DNA from: DP-19 sp036496285
Lineage (GTDB): Bacteria; Desulfobacterota; Binatia; UTPRO1
Reading direction: 5' to 3'
DNA length: 64,000 bases
Assembly (NCBI GenBank): GCA_036496285.1
Contig: DASXLI010000036.1
Location: 1 to 64,000 of the forward strand
Part shown: in pieces, positions 51,064 to 60,563 of the stretch
Numbering within the stretch: position 1 is the first letter of the stretch
Layout: each line of letters opens with the position of its first letter
Notes under the pieces: generated by a model
Told to the model about the DNA's origin: nothing
Seen by the model: the letters and a program-made list of their open reading frames with translations, nothing else
Database searches by the model: none
Program-made: the position numbers and the translations under genes

Positions 51064-51498
51064 ATGACCGCGCAATGCCTCTGCGGCGACGTGCGGATCG
51101 AGATCACCGGCAAGCTCGGCCCGCTCGTCTACTGCCATTGCTCGCGTTGCCGAAAGGCGCAGGGGACCGCGTTCTCCGCCAACACCGACGTACGCCGGAC
51201 CTACTGGCGCTGGATCGCGGGCGAGGCGGCCGTCCGCGAGTACGAGTCGTCGCCCGGCGTGTTCCGCGCTTTCTGCGGACGCTGCGGCTCGCCGATCTAC
51301 AGCCGGCGTCCGGCTGCGCCTGACATCCTGCGCCTCCGTCTCGGCATCCTGGACGACGACCCCGGGCGTCGCTCGCTCGCGCACTTCCACGTCGCCTCCA
51401 GGGCGCCGTGGTTCGCGATCAGCGACGACCTGCCGCAGTTCGCCGGCGGCCCCGAGGAGCACGCGGAGGAAATCGCGCGCTTGCGCGGGCCGCGTTGA
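51064..51498 (+). CDS. GFA (CENP-V/glutathione-dependent formaldehyde-activating) domain protein
   Basis: A 144-residue protein starting 3 nt after the kinase stop. Zinc-binding cysteines are in QCLCGDVRIEI, YCHCSRCRKAQG and FCGRCGSPIY, as in the GFA fold. The usual GSR motif is not fully clear. The chemistry is unproven in bacteria; members bind zinc and some act on S-hydroxymethylglutathione. A second tandem GFA protein is at 63229. GTGAGC near the start gives a modest ribosome binding site. Confidence 0.88.
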   Translation: MTAQCLCGDVRIEITGKLGPLVYCHCSRCRKAQGTAFSANTDVRRTYWRWIAGEAAVREYESSPGVFRAFCGRCGSPIYSRRPAAPDILRLRLGILDDDPGRRSLAHFHVASRAPWFAISDDLPQFAGGPEEHAEEIARLRGPR

Positions 51499-51529
51499 AT
51501 GGCCCGCGGATCGATGCCATGGAGGAAAC

Positions 51530-51820
51530 ATGTGCCGGAACATCAAGACCCTCCACAACTTCGAGCCTCCCGCGACCCATGAGGAGGTCCACGCCTCGGC
51601 GCTGCAGTTCGTCCGCAAGCTGAGCGGCTTCACCCGGCCGTCGAAGGCGAACGAGGCGGCGTTTGCGCACGCCGTCGACGAGGTGACGCGGGTCGCGCAC
51701 GATCTCCTCGACGCGTTGGTGACCCACGGGCCGCCGCGCGACCGCGAGGTCGAGGCGACGAAGGCGCGGGCGCGCGCCGCGCAGCGCTTCGGCGCCGAAG
51801 GCGCGCGGAGCGCCCCGTAG
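51530..51820 (+). CDS. DUF2277 family protein
   Basis: A 96-residue protein with GGAGGA before the ATG. It begins MCRNIKTLHNFEPPATHEEV, has ALQFVRKLSGFTRPSKANE, and ends in a helix-rich basic tail. DUF2277 proteins are small and uncharacterised, often near metal or redox genes. It is cotranscribable with the GFA protein before it and the DUF4336-like protein after it (gaps of 31 and 5 nt). Confidence 0.85.
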   Translation: MCRNIKTLHNFEPPATHEEVHASALQFVRKLSGFTRPSKANEAAFAHAVDEVTRVAHDLLDALVTHGPPRDREVEATKARARAAQRFGAEGARSAP

Positions 51821-51825
51821 CCGAC

Positions 51826-52509
51826 GTGCTGGCGGAGCTCGGTCCGGGCATCTGGACCGTCGATCGCCGGCAGCGCTTCTACGGCCTCGAGGTCGGGACG
51901 CGCATGACGGTGCTGCGCCTCGCCGACGACGCGCTCCTCCTGCATTCGCCGGTGCAGCTCGACGCCGACGTACGCCGCGCGCTCGACGCGATCGGCCGGG
52001 TGCGGTACGTCGTCGCGCCGAATCGCGTGCATCATCTCTACGCCGGCGAGGTCGCCGCGAGCTATCCGGAGGCGCGTCTCTGGATCGGCCCGGGGCTCGA
52101 GCGCAAGCGGCCGGACCTCCGCTACGTCGCCATCCTGGGCGACGAGGCGCCGGCCGAATGGCGCGACGAGGTGTCGCAGGTCTTCTTCCGCGGCCGGCCC
52201 TACGAGAACGAGGTCGTCTTCTTCCATCGTCCGAGCCGGACGCTGATCCTGTGCGACCTCGCCTTCAACTTCGGTCCGAGCGCGGCGCTGCCGACGCGCG
52301 TCTTCATGTCGCTCTTGCGGAGCTACGGCCACTTCGGGCCGTCGACGCTCGATCCGTGGCTGATCCGCGACCGCGCCGCCGCGCGCGCCTGTATGCAGCG
52401 CATCCTCGACTGGGACTTCGACCGGGTGATCGTCGCGCACGGCGACGTCCTGGAGCGCGGTGGACGCGAGGCGTTGCGCCGGGGCTACGCGTGGCTCCTC
52501 GCCGACTGA
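51826..52509 (+). CDS. DUF4336-type metallo-hydrolase-like protein
   Basis: A 227-residue protein with GTG start. MTVLRLADDALLLHSPVQLDAD and the region APNRVHHLYAGEV match DUF4336, a metallo-beta-lactamase-like fold in which the zinc motif is degenerate. FRGRPYENEVVFFHRPSRTLILCDLAFNFG and VIVAHGDVLERGG are typical later motifs. The function is unknown. It overlaps the zinc-ribbon gene by 19 nt at its 3' end. Confidence 0.8.
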   Translation: MLAELGPGIWTVDRRQRFYGLEVGTRMTVLRLADDALLLHSPVQLDADVRRALDAIGRVRYVVAPNRVHHLYAGEVAASYPEARLWIGPGLERKRPDLRYVAILGDEAPAEWRDEVSQVFFRGRPYENEVVFFHRPSRTLILCDLAFNFGPSAALPTRVFMSLLRSYGHFGPSTLDPWLIRDRAAARACMQRILDWDFDRVIVAHGDVLERGGREALRRGYAWLLAD

Positions 52510-52994
52510 CGGTCTCACGGCTCGAGGAGCTGCCGTGTCCCTCGTGCGGCGCGTATCTCGAGCGCGGCAAGGGGCGGCATGGCCTCGTCTGGCTCTGCCG
52601 CGCGTGCCGCGCCGGCGCCGTGACCCTGCCGATCCTGCGCCAGGTCGCGCCGCGCGCCTTCGTGAACGGCCTCTGGCAGGCGGCGCTGCACGACGGCCGC
52701 CCCTCGGCGGCGCGCTGCCCGGCGTGTGGCCAGCCCTTCACCGGCTTCGCGCGCGGCGACGTCGCCGCGCGGATCAAGGTGTGCGTGCGCTGCTTCTGGG
52801 TGTGGTTCGGCGCCGAGACGCTGCTGGCCTTCTCGGCGCCGGTCGCGCTGCCGCCGCCGCCCCTCGGCGCCGGCGCGCGGCGCGATGCGGTCGCGTCGGG
52901 GGCCGCCGCACGGCGCGTGCTCGGCGCGCTCGGCGCCGGCGAGCTGGCGGCGGCGCTGCCCCCGGCGAGGCCGCGCCGCCGCCGTTCCGACTAG
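52491..52994 (+). CDS. Zinc-ribbon protein
   Basis: A 167-residue protein with two CPxCG ribbons: LPCPSCGAYLERG with WLCRACRAG, then CPACGQPFTGF and VCVRCFWVWFG. Such ribbons are usual N-terminal to rhomboid-like proteases or alone. The start is set at the GTG at 52491; a later CTG (52506) is possible. Low-complexity Pro/Ala/Arg follows the second ribbon. It converges with the frameshifted VIT-vWA gene, sharing the CTAG at its stop. Confidence 0.55.
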   Translation: MAPRRLTVSRLEELPCPSCGAYLERGKGRHGLVWLCRACRAGAVTLPILRQVAPRAFVNGLWQAALHDGRPSAARCPACGQPFTGFARGDVAARIKVCVRCFWVWFGAETLLAFSAPVALPPPPLGAGARRDAVASGAAARRVLGALGAGELAAALPPARPRRRRSD

Positions 52995-55451
52995 CGCACG
53001 CCGTCCGACGACTCCGCGACGCGTTGCACTCCGCCGAGCGCCGTGAGCGCCGCGAGGCGTCCCGGCTCGATCGTGCCGATGACCAGGCGGCCTTTCGTCT
53101 CGGTGATCGCGAGGCCCGCGGCCTCGAGCGCGGCGCGCATCTCGCCGGCGCGCTCGCGCAGCCGCACGCGGACGGTGACGCGTCCACCCGTGACACGGAC
53201 CGACGCGACGCTCGGGTCGGTCAGGAGCGTGACCAGCCCAAACGAGAGCTTGGCGCGTACGGCGTCGTCGAGCTGCGCGAGCTGACGCCGATCCTCCTCG
53301 TGCGTCGGCGCCGCGGCCGCGGGGGAGTCGGCGCGCCGGTGCTTCATGAGGCTGTCGAGCGCGGGGCCGCTCGGCTCCTGCGCGCCTCCCATCTCCGCGC
53401 GGCTCGCCGGCGCCGCCGCGAGCCGGTTGACCTTGCCCGCCGCGACCGCGTCGCGCGCCCCGGCGCCGAATACGCCCTCGTAGCTCACCCCGTCCGGCAT
53501 CGCGACCTCGACGGTCTCGGTGTGCTGCTTCCCGCCCTCGTTCACGACGCGGTCCTCGACCGCGACGAACGAGGTGAACTGGGTCATGAGGCGATGCGCG
53601 AGCGCCAGCGAGACGATCTCCTCGCGGATGGCGTCGGGCACCTCGCCGCGCTGCGCGGCGCCGAGGTCGCGCGCCATCAGATCGTCGACCCGCGCGCGCG
53701 CCCACATCGAGGCGATGGCGGCGTGCTCGGGCGCGGCGGCGGGCAGCGTCACGTCGAGGACCTGGCGGTACGGTTGTCCGGCGCGATAGCCCTGCAGCAC
53801 GACCTGGCCCTTCCCCGGCGCACGGTAGCGCGCGTGGATGACGAGCGGGCGCTCCGCCCAGACGTCCGACGGCTCGGACGGGGTGACGTCGGTCACGTCG
53901 AGACCGGGAAACTCGAGCCGCACGTCGGTGAGCGCGGGGGCGGCGATCTTCTCGTAGAAGCGCGCGGCGACCTTCTCGCCGGGGTCGGACAGCAGCACGT
54001 AGTCGGGCTCGCCGCCGCCCTCGCGCGCCATGCCGTCGATGAGGAAGCGGTTCACCGCGTTGCCGGTGCCGAACGGGAACCAGCGCGAGGTGCCGCGCAG
54101 CGCCCGCACCATGCCGAGGATCTCGAAGTCGTTGCCGACGTAGCCGTCGGTCATGAAGGTCACGATGCGCAGGCGATGCGCGTCGGCGGGGATCGCGCAC
54201 GCCGCGCGGACGGCGTCGGCCATCATCGTGCCGCCGTTCGCCTCGAGCGTGGCGATGTGCGCGCGGGCGCGCTGCTTCGCCGACTCGGTCGCGAGCTCGG
54301 GCGCTGCGAAGAGCACGTTGGCGGTCGAGCCGAAGTCGATGATCTGGAAGGTGTCGCTCGGGTTCAGGTGGTCGAGGATCCAGGACATCGTCTCCTTCGC
54401 CTTCTGCAACGGCAGGCCGGCCTGCGAGCCCGAGCGGTCGATCACGAAGACGAGTTCCTTCGGGGCGGCCTCGCGCGGCGCGACGTGGCGCGGCGGCACG
54501 AGCACGACGCTCAGGTAGCCGTCACCGGCGCCGTCGCGATGGGCGAGGTAGCCGCTCCGCACGGTGTCCTCGGCGACCGCGTACCGCAGGACGAAGTCGC
54601 GGTTCGGAATCTCGGCGCGGTCGCGCAGGCGGACGCGCGCCAGGTTCGGCCCCGGCCGCTCGACGTCGACCTCGTGCAGCGGCGCGGTGACGTCGAGGAT
54701 CGGCACGCCGGCGTCGATCGTCGCCGCGATGTCGATGTCGTGGCCCGGGCGCGTGCCGGGCGCGACGACCGGCGGGGTGATGCGCGACGCGTCGGGGACG
54801 TCGGTCGTGTCGTCGGCCCAGCCCGTGCCGCTCGCCCCGGTCGGCGCGCCCGGGATGAAGCGCGGCCCGACGACGGTCGGGAACGCCAGCTCGAAGGCGC
54901 CGCCGGCGTACCGAAGCGGCTCGACGTAGGTGATCTCGATCTCGACCGAGGCGCCCGGCATGAGGTTGGCGAGCGCCTGGGTGAAGATGTTCGGACGCTC
55001 CTGGTCGAGGAGTGCCGCCACCTGGCCGTGCGCGCGCGTCCTCGTAGACCCGGCGCGCCTCCTCGCGGCGCTTGATCTCGCCGCGGACGACGCGGTCGCC
55101 GGTGCGCATGGTCATCGCGTCGACGGCGGCGTGCTCGGAGAGCGGAAAGGTATAGATCGCCTCGACGGGCGTGGCGAATCGGCTCTCGAACGTCTGCGTC
55201 ACCGTGACCCGCGCGACGAAGCCGGCCACGTCGATCGCGACGCTCGTGTGCTTCAGCGGGCAGGCGCCGAGGGACTTGCCGTCGGGTCCGATCGCGTCGA
55301 GCGTGCCCGGCGGTGCATCCGGCGGGGCGGCGGCGCGCGCTGCCCCGGGCGAGATGGCGCGCAGCAGGGCGAGACTGATGAGCAGCGCCGCCAGCGCGGC
55401 GCGGCCGTGGGCGCGTGGCGGCCGCGCGGTCCGTGCTGTGAAGGTCGTCAT
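52991..55451 (-). pseudogene. VIT and von Willebrand factor A domain protein, frameshifted
   Basis: AGGAGG precedes the ATG at 55451, followed by a signal peptide (ALAALLISLALLRAISPGAA) and the start of a VIT domain. That frame runs GDRVVRGEIKRREEARRVYEDARA and then leaves the family pattern. The neighbouring frame resumes exactly there: GQVAALLDQERPNIFTQ, completing the VIT domain. The vWA domain has a MIDAS DRSGS and TFMTDGYVGNDFEILG; the C-terminal end is ALGGVQRVAESSDGVR. A single-base change in the CG-run near 55030-55038 restores an 820-residue protein. It is either a sequencing error or a true mutation. It is divergent from the ECF sigma gene. Confidence 0.8.
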
Positions 55452-55626
55452 GGCAAAGTCCTCCTGTGCGGCGCGTTCGCGACCGCGGTCGTGTCTCTCA
55501 CCGCGATAGGTCGGCCGGCCGCGGGAAATCGGATCCTGGGCGCGCAACCGGCCGTACCGCCGCGCCTTTGAGGGTGGACCGACGATTGTGCCGTGGGCCG
55601 GGACGGCCTACGGATGAACGAGGACG

Positions 55627-56178
55627 ATGGCGCCCACGCCCGACGACTGGCCCGCGACGCTCGATGCGCTCCTCGCCGGCGATCGCGCCGCGTTCATGAA
55701 GCTGAACCGGCTCGTGACCGGCTTCCTCGTGCGCCTGCGTGCCTACGACTTCCGCGACGAGTGGGACGACCTGCGCCAGGAGGTGATCCTCTCCGTCGTC
55801 GAGAGCGCGCGCGCCGGCCGGCTGCGCGACACGCAGGCGTTCCTCGGCTACGTCCGCATCATCACCCGCAACAAGTTCGTCGATCGCGTGAAGACGCGGG
55901 TGCGCCGGCACGAGGGCGAGACGCTGCCCTGGGAGGACGCGCTCGCGGCGCACGCGACGTCGGACGACCACGCGGCGGACGCGCGCGAGCTCTGGCTTGC
56001 CGTGCGGGATCTGCCGTCGGAGCAGCAGCAGGTGCTCGACGGCGTCTACCGCGACGGCAAGACCTACGAGGCCGTGAGTGCCGAGACCGGCATCCCGCTC
56101 GGCACCATGAAGCGCCGCCTACGCGACGCGCTCATGGCGCTACGGCGGCGATTCGGCGAGGATGGCGAGCGTGGGTGA
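55627..56178 (+). CDS. ECF-family RNA polymerase sigma factor
   Basis: A 183-residue protein with a GAGG site. Region 2 spans about 15-100 (AFMKLNRLVTGFLVRLRAYDFRDEWDDLRQEVILSVV), and region 4 lies near 130-175 (LPSEQQQVLDGVYRDGKTYEAVSAETGIPLGTMKRRLRDAL). Sigma factors of this type direct transcription of small stress or surface regulons. An anti-sigma gene follows 48 nt later. The VIT-vWA gene is divergent and is the natural candidate for the regulon. Confidence 0.92.
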   Translation: MAPTPDDWPATLDALLAGDRAAFMKLNRLVTGFLVRLRAYDFRDEWDDLRQEVILSVVESARAGRLRDTQAFLGYVRIITRNKFVDRVKTRVRRHEGETLPWEDALAAHATSDDHAADARELWLAVRDLPSEQQQVLDGVYRDGKTYEAVSAETGIPLGTMKRRLRDALMALRRRFGEDGERG

Positions 56179-56226
56179 GCCGTTTTCCGCCCCGCGGGCG
56201 ACCTTCTCCGGGAGGACGCGCGCGCG

Positions 56227-57423
56227 ATGAGCTGCCACCGGGCATTCGACATCGATATCGTCGCGTTCGTCGGCGGCGCGCAGGCCACCGAGTGGACCGA
56301 CTTCCGCGCCCACTACCGGGGGTGCGCCGACTGCGCCGCCGAGGTGCGCGCCTGGACCGAGCTGCACGAGGCTCTGCACGCGGGCGGCGCCGCGGGGTCG
56401 GCGCACCCGGCACCGGAGCGTCTCGCGGCATACGCCGAGGCCGCGCACGGCCTCGCCGTCGCCGAGCGGGAGGCGATCGAAGCGCATCTCGGCGGGTGCC
56501 GGCCGTGCACCGACGAGCTCACCACGCTCCGTCGCTTCGACTTCGCGGCGCTGACGCGGGCCGCCGCGCGTCCCGCCGCCTTGCAGCGCGCTGCTGGTAT
56601 GGCGCGCGGCGGCGAGCGCGCACGGCGTGGGCCCGTCGCGCGGCTCGTCCGTCATCCGGCGTTCGCGTACGCCGTCGTCCTGCTGTTCCTCGTCCCCGTG
56701 GCGCTCTCCGAGCGCCACCTCCTGTCTACGCCGCCGGCGCGCTCGCTCACGAACGAGACCGCAAAGCGGGAGACCGCAAAGCAGGACGCCCCGGTCGACG
56801 TCGACCGGCTCGAGGGGGCGCTGCACGATCTCTCCCCCCGCGCGAACGACGCGGCCGCGCCTGCCGCGCCGCCGGCGGAGCGTGCGCCCGGTGCTGCGCA
56901 AGCGCCGCCGGCCGCGGCGCGACGCATGCCGTCGGCGGGGGGCGAAGCGAGGATCGCGGCCGCTCCGCCGCCGGCCGCGGCCAAGGCGGCCCCGGCGGCC
57001 GGGGCGGCGAGCGTTGCCGCGGCTCGCGAGCGTGACGATCGTGCCGGCGCGGCGGCGCTCGCGCTCCGCGCGGACGCCGACGTCGAGGTGCGCGCCGGCG
57101 CCGTCGTGGGGGCGCTCCACCTGCGCGTGCCGGTCGCCAGTTTCGGGCCGGTCGAGGTGCGCGTCGTCGGTCCGGGAAAGGAACGCGAGCTCCGCCAGCA
57201 GTTCGCGGCGGCGTCCGCCGACGCCAGCGCGCCGCCGTCGCTCGACGTCGTCGTGCCCGCGGCCTGGCTCGTCCGCGGCGCCTACGTCGTCGAGGTGACG
57301 CCGGCTGCGGACGCGGGCGCCGCCGCCGCGCAAGAGGAGCGCGCCGCGCACGCGGATGGTATGCTCATGAAGCACCGGCGGGAATCGGCGGCAGCGTCGC
57401 GTTTCACGTTCACCGTGCGCTAG
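56227..57423 (+). CDS. Anti-sigma factor with two zinc-finger HxxxCxxC motifs and a transmembrane segment
   Basis: A 398-residue protein. The cytoplasmic part has two anti-sigma zinc motifs: HYRGCADC near residue 36 and HLGGCRPC near 87. A transmembrane helix (AFAYAVVLLFLVPVAL) is near 144-160. The external part is Ala/Pro-rich, then a beta domain (residues about 280-365, VEVRAGAVVGALHLRVPV). The end reads DGMLMKHRRESAAAS. It should bind the adjacent sigma factor and release it on an external signal. The LMKHRR motif recurs in the VIT-vWA protein. Confidence 0.88.
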   Translation: MSCHRAFDIDIVAFVGGAQATEWTDFRAHYRGCADCAAEVRAWTELHEALHAGGAAGSAHPAPERLAAYAEAAHGLAVAEREAIEAHLGGCRPCTDELTTLRRFDFAALTRAAARPAALQRAAGMARGGERARRGPVARLVRHPAFAYAVVLLFLVPVALSERHLLSTPPARSLTNETAKRETAKQDAPVDVDRLEGALHDLSPRANDAAAPAAPPAERAPGAAQAPPAAARRMPSAGGEARIAAAPPPAAAKAAPAAGAASVAAARERDDRAGAAALALRADADVEVRAGAVVGALHLRVPVASFGPVEVRVVGPGKERELRQQFAAASADASAPPSLDVVVPAAWLVRGAYVVEVTPAADAGAAAAQEERAAHADGMLMKHRRESAAASRFTFTVR

Positions 57424-57439
57424 CGTAGCATCGCCGGCC

Positions 57440-58282
57440 GTGTCATCCGTCGGCTCGCGCTACGCGCCCGAGGGGGCGCCGGACTACAGCCACCGCTTCC
57501 ACGCCGGCAACGTCGGCGACGTGTGGAAGCACTGCGCGCTGGTGGAGATCCTGCGCCGCGCGGCCGCGGGCCGCGGTGCCGTGCGCTACGTCGACACGCA
57601 TGCCGGCGAGGGCCGCTACGCGCTCGCTCCGACCGGCGAGTGGACGGAAGGGATCGGACGTCTCTGGGACGCGCGCGATCTCGACGACGGCGCGGTCGCG
57701 CGCTACGTCGCGGTCTGCCGGCGTTTCGTGCCGGGCGGAGAACGACCGGGGTCCTACCCGGGCTCGCCCCTTCTAGCGCGCGCCGTTCTCGGCGACGGCG
57801 CCGCGCTCGTGCTCTGGGAGCGCGACGCCGCGGCCTGCGAGCAGCTCCACGCCAACGTCGCCGCGGCGCGGATCACCTGCGGCGACGGCCTCGCCGCGCT
57901 CACGTCGCTGATGGACGCGACGGTCGTCCTGATCGATCCGCCGTGGACGCAGAAGGCCGACTGGATCGCGGTGCCGGACGCCGTCATCGCCGCCGCCCGC
58001 GCGCTCCCCGGGGCCTGCCTCGTGCTCTGGTATCCGGTGAAGAGCCTGACACGCCCGAACGCGATGCTGGCGCGCTTCGAGGCCGAGGGGGTCCCCGGGA
58101 CGATCGCCGAGCTGGTCACCACCTCGCTCAAGCACCAGCGCCATCGCTTGAACGGCAGCGGGGTGCTGCTGGTGCGGCCGCCGGCCGGAACGCTCGAGGC
58201 GCTGGCGGCGTCGGCGCCGACGATAGGGCGCGCGTGTGCGACGCGCCAGGGCGCCTGGTCCTTCCGCACGCACGCGTGGTAG
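57440..58282 (+). CDS. rlmJ: 23S rRNA (adenine-N6)-methyltransferase RlmJ
   Basis: A 280-residue protein with GTG start and the RlmJ signature YSHRFHAGNVGDVWKHCALVE at the N-terminus. The catalytic motif is DPPW (VLIDPPWTQKADW), and the SAM region follows (YVDTHAGEGRYALAP). RlmJ methylates A2030 of 23S rRNA in E. coli. It starts 17 nt after the anti-sigma gene and may be cotranscribed with it. The rlmN gene follows 48 nt later. Confidence 0.92.
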   Translation: MSSVGSRYAPEGAPDYSHRFHAGNVGDVWKHCALVEILRRAAAGRGAVRYVDTHAGEGRYALAPTGEWTEGIGRLWDARDLDDGAVARYVAVCRRFVPGGERPGSYPGSPLLARAVLGDGAALVLWERDAAACEQLHANVAAARITCGDGLAALTSLMDATVVLIDPPWTQKADWIAVPDAVIAAARALPGACLVLWYPVKSLTRPNAMLARFEAEGVPGTIAELVTTSLKHQRHRLNGSGVLLVRPPAGTLEALAASAPTIGRACATRQGAWSFRTHAW

Positions 58283-58329
58283 CGCGCGTCCTTGACGCGG
58301 AGCCGCTCGCCGACGCATCGTCGGCGGCG

Positions 58330-59391
58330 ATGAGTCCGGAGCTGCCGTCAATACACGGCCGCGGGGTGCTGGAGGAGATCCGCGCCGATCTCGGCCTGCA
58401 GCCGCACCTGCTGCGCCGCTTGCGGAACGCGCTCTACAAGCACGGCCTGCCGGCGCACCAGGCGCTCGCGCTGCTGCCGCCGGCGGCGCGGAGCGCGGTG
58501 GCACGCCGGACCGCCCTCGCGACGCTCGACGAGGTGGGCCGTCACGACTCGTCCGCCGACGGCGCGAGCAAGCTCCTCCTGCGTACGCGCGCCGGGCTGG
58601 TCGTCGAGACCGTGGTCCTGCGCATCCGCAGCGGGCGGAGCGCGGTGTGCGTGTCGTCGCAGGTCGGCTGCGCCGTGCGCTGCACGTTCTGCGCGACCGG
58701 TCACATGGGCATCGTCCGCAACCTCGGCGCCGACGACATCGTCGAGCAGGTCGCATATGTGGGGCAAGCGCTCCGCGCCCAGGGCCGCCGCCTGCGGAAC
58801 GTGGTGTTCATGGGGATGGGCGAGCCGATGCACAACCGTGCCGCGGTGGAGGACGCCGTCGCGCGCCTCCTCGATCCGGGATGGTTCGCGCTCAGCCCGC
58901 GCCACGTCACCGTGTCGACGATCGGCGTCGCCGACGAGATCGTGCGCTTCGTCGAGCGCTTCCCCGAGGTCAACCTCGCGCTCAGCCTGCACGCGGCGCG
59001 GCCCGAGGTGCGGGCGCGCCTCATGCCGCACGCGCGGACGCCGTCGCTCGCGGAGCTGCGCGCGAGCGTGCGCACGCTCGAGGCGCTCCGTCGCCGGCCG
59101 CTCATGGTCGAGTACCTGCTGCTCGACGGCGTGAACGACGGCGCCGACGATGCGGCGGCGCTCGCCGCCTGGTGCCGCGGCCTCGCCGTGCACCTGAACG
59201 TCATTCCCTACAATCCGATCGACGCGGCGCCCGCGCTGCGTCCGTCGCCGCCGGGGCGCCAGCGCGCGTTCGTCGAGACGCTGCGCGCCGCGGGCTTCAC
59301 GGTGACGACGCGCTTCTCGCTCGGCCGCGACATCGCCGCCGCCTGCGGGCAGCTCGCGCGTCCCGCCCACGAGGTGCGACCATCGCCATGA
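58330..59391 (+). CDS. rlmN: Dual-specificity RNA methyltransferase RlmN
   Basis: A 353-residue radical SAM protein with the CxxxCxxC motif at C114, C118, C121 (SQVGCAVRCTFCATG) and a C-terminal catalytic Cys339 (AAACGQL). ALSLHAARPEVRARLMPHAR and VFMGMGEPMHNRAAV match RlmN. It methylates C2 of A2503 in 23S rRNA and A37 of some tRNAs, and uses a [4Fe-4S] cluster. The ATG at 58330 is chosen over longer frames. Its stop overlaps the CoA-transferase start by ATGA. Confidence 0.95.
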   Translation: MSPELPSIHGRGVLEEIRADLGLQPHLLRRLRNALYKHGLPAHQALALLPPAARSAVARRTALATLDEVGRHDSSADGASKLLLRTRAGLVVETVVLRIRSGRSAVCVSSQVGCAVRCTFCATGHMGIVRNLGADDIVEQVAYVGQALRAQGRRLRNVVFMGMGEPMHNRAAVEDAVARLLDPGWFALSPRHVTVSTIGVADEIVRFVERFPEVNLALSLHAARPEVRARLMPHARTPSLAELRASVRTLEALRRRPLMVEYLLLDGVNDGADDAAALAAWCRGLAVHLNVIPYNPIDAAPALRPSPPGRQRAFVETLRAAGFTVTTRFSLGRDIAAACGQLARPAHEVRPSP

Positions 59392-60563
59392 CCACCACGA
59401 CCGCCACGAAGGCCGGGCCGCTCGCCGGCATCACCATCATCGACCTGACGCGCGTCCTCGCCGGGCCGATCTGCACGCTCACGCTCTCCGATCTCGGCGC
59501 GCGCGTGATCAAGGTCGAAGACCCGGAAGGCGGGGACCTGGCGCGCAGGCTGGGGCCGTCGCTGAACGGCAAGTCGGGCTATCTCATCTCGATCAACCGC
59601 GGAAAGGAGAGCATCGCCCTCGACCTGAAGAAGGCGGACGACGTCGCGATCTTCCACCGCTTGCTGGCGCGCGCCGACGTGCTCGCGGAGAACTACCGGC
59701 CCGGCGTGATGGACCGGCTCGGGCTCGGCTTTGAGAGCCTGCACGCGCGCTACCCGCGCTTGATCTACGCCGCGACGTCGGGCTTCGGCCACACCGGCCC
59801 GTACGCGCCGTTCGCCGCCTTCGATCTGGTCGCGCAGGGCATGGGCGGCCTCATGAGCATCACCGGCCATCCCGGAAACCCGCCGACGCGCTTCGGCTCG
59901 TCGATCGGCGACATCGCCGCCGGGCTCTACACCGCGATCGGCATCAACGCGGCGCTCTATCGGCGCGCGCAGACCGACGAGGGCGTGAAGATCGACGTCG
60001 CGATGCTCGACTGCCAGGTCGCGCTCGGCGAGAACGCGATCGTACGCCACTTCGCCGGCGACTCGCCGCGGCCGCTCGGCGCGCGCCATCCGTCGGTCGC
60101 ACCGTTCGACGCCTTCCCCGTGAAGGACGGCTACATCACGATCGCGATCGGCGACGACCGCGGCTTCCGCCGGCTGTGCGCGCTCCTCGGCTGCCGCCAT
60201 CTCGGCGACCGCCCCGAGTACGGCAGCAACGCGCTCCGCCTCGCCAGTCACGAGCAGCTGAAGGCCGACCTGAGCGAGGCGCTGAAGACGCGGACCGCCG
60301 CCGAATGGGTGCCGCTCCTGCGCGAGGCCGGGCTGCCGTGCGGGCCGATCAACGGCCTCGCCGACGTCGTCGCCGATCCCCAGGTGGCGGCACGCAACAT
60401 GATCGTGGAGGTGGACGACCCGACGGCGGGCACCGTCAAGGTGTTCGGCTGCCCGATCAAGATCTCGGGCGTTCCCGATCCGGTGCGCCGTCCGAGCGCC
60501 CCCGATCTCGACGCCGACCGCGCCCGAATCCTGCGTGAGCTCGCTGACGCAGACGAGTCCTGA
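59388..60563 (+). CDS. CaiB/BaiF family III CoA-transferase
   Basis: A 391-residue protein. The N-terminal motif is GITIIDLTRVLAGPICTLTLSDLGARVIKVEDP; LARADVLAENYRPGVMDRLGL and SGFGHTGPYAPFAAFDLVAQGMGG follow, and the Asp in FDLVAQ is the likely catalytic residue. It ends LRELADADES. Such enzymes transfer CoA between carboxylic acids; the specific acids are not given. It is coupled by ATGA to rlmN and overlaps the next gene by 29 nt. It is a metabolic gene placed between an rRNA methylase and a membrane protein. Confidence 0.92.
   Translation: MTTTTATKAGPLAGITIIDLTRVLAGPICTLTLSDLGARVIKVEDPEGGDLARRLGPSLNGKSGYLISINRGKESIALDLKKADDVAIFHRLLARADVLAENYRPGVMDRLGLGFESLHARYPRLIYAATSGFGHTGPYAPFAAFDLVAQGMGGLMSITGHPGNPPTRFGSSIGDIAAGLYTAIGINAALYRRAQTDEGVKIDVAMLDCQVALGENAIVRHFAGDSPRPLGARHPSVAPFDAFPVKDGYITIAIGDDRGFRRLCALLGCRHLGDRPEYGSNALRLASHEQLKADLSEALKTRTAAEWVPLLREAGLPCGPINGLADVVADPQVAARNMIVEVDDPTAGTVKVFGCPIKISGVPDPVRRPSAPDLDADRARILRELADADES

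Noticed and set aside
55480..55491. 12-bp palindrome CGACCGCGGTCG as a sigma or anti-sigma operator
   Set aside because: Self-complementary GC 12-mers are common at this GC content; no partner half-site or position logic supports it.
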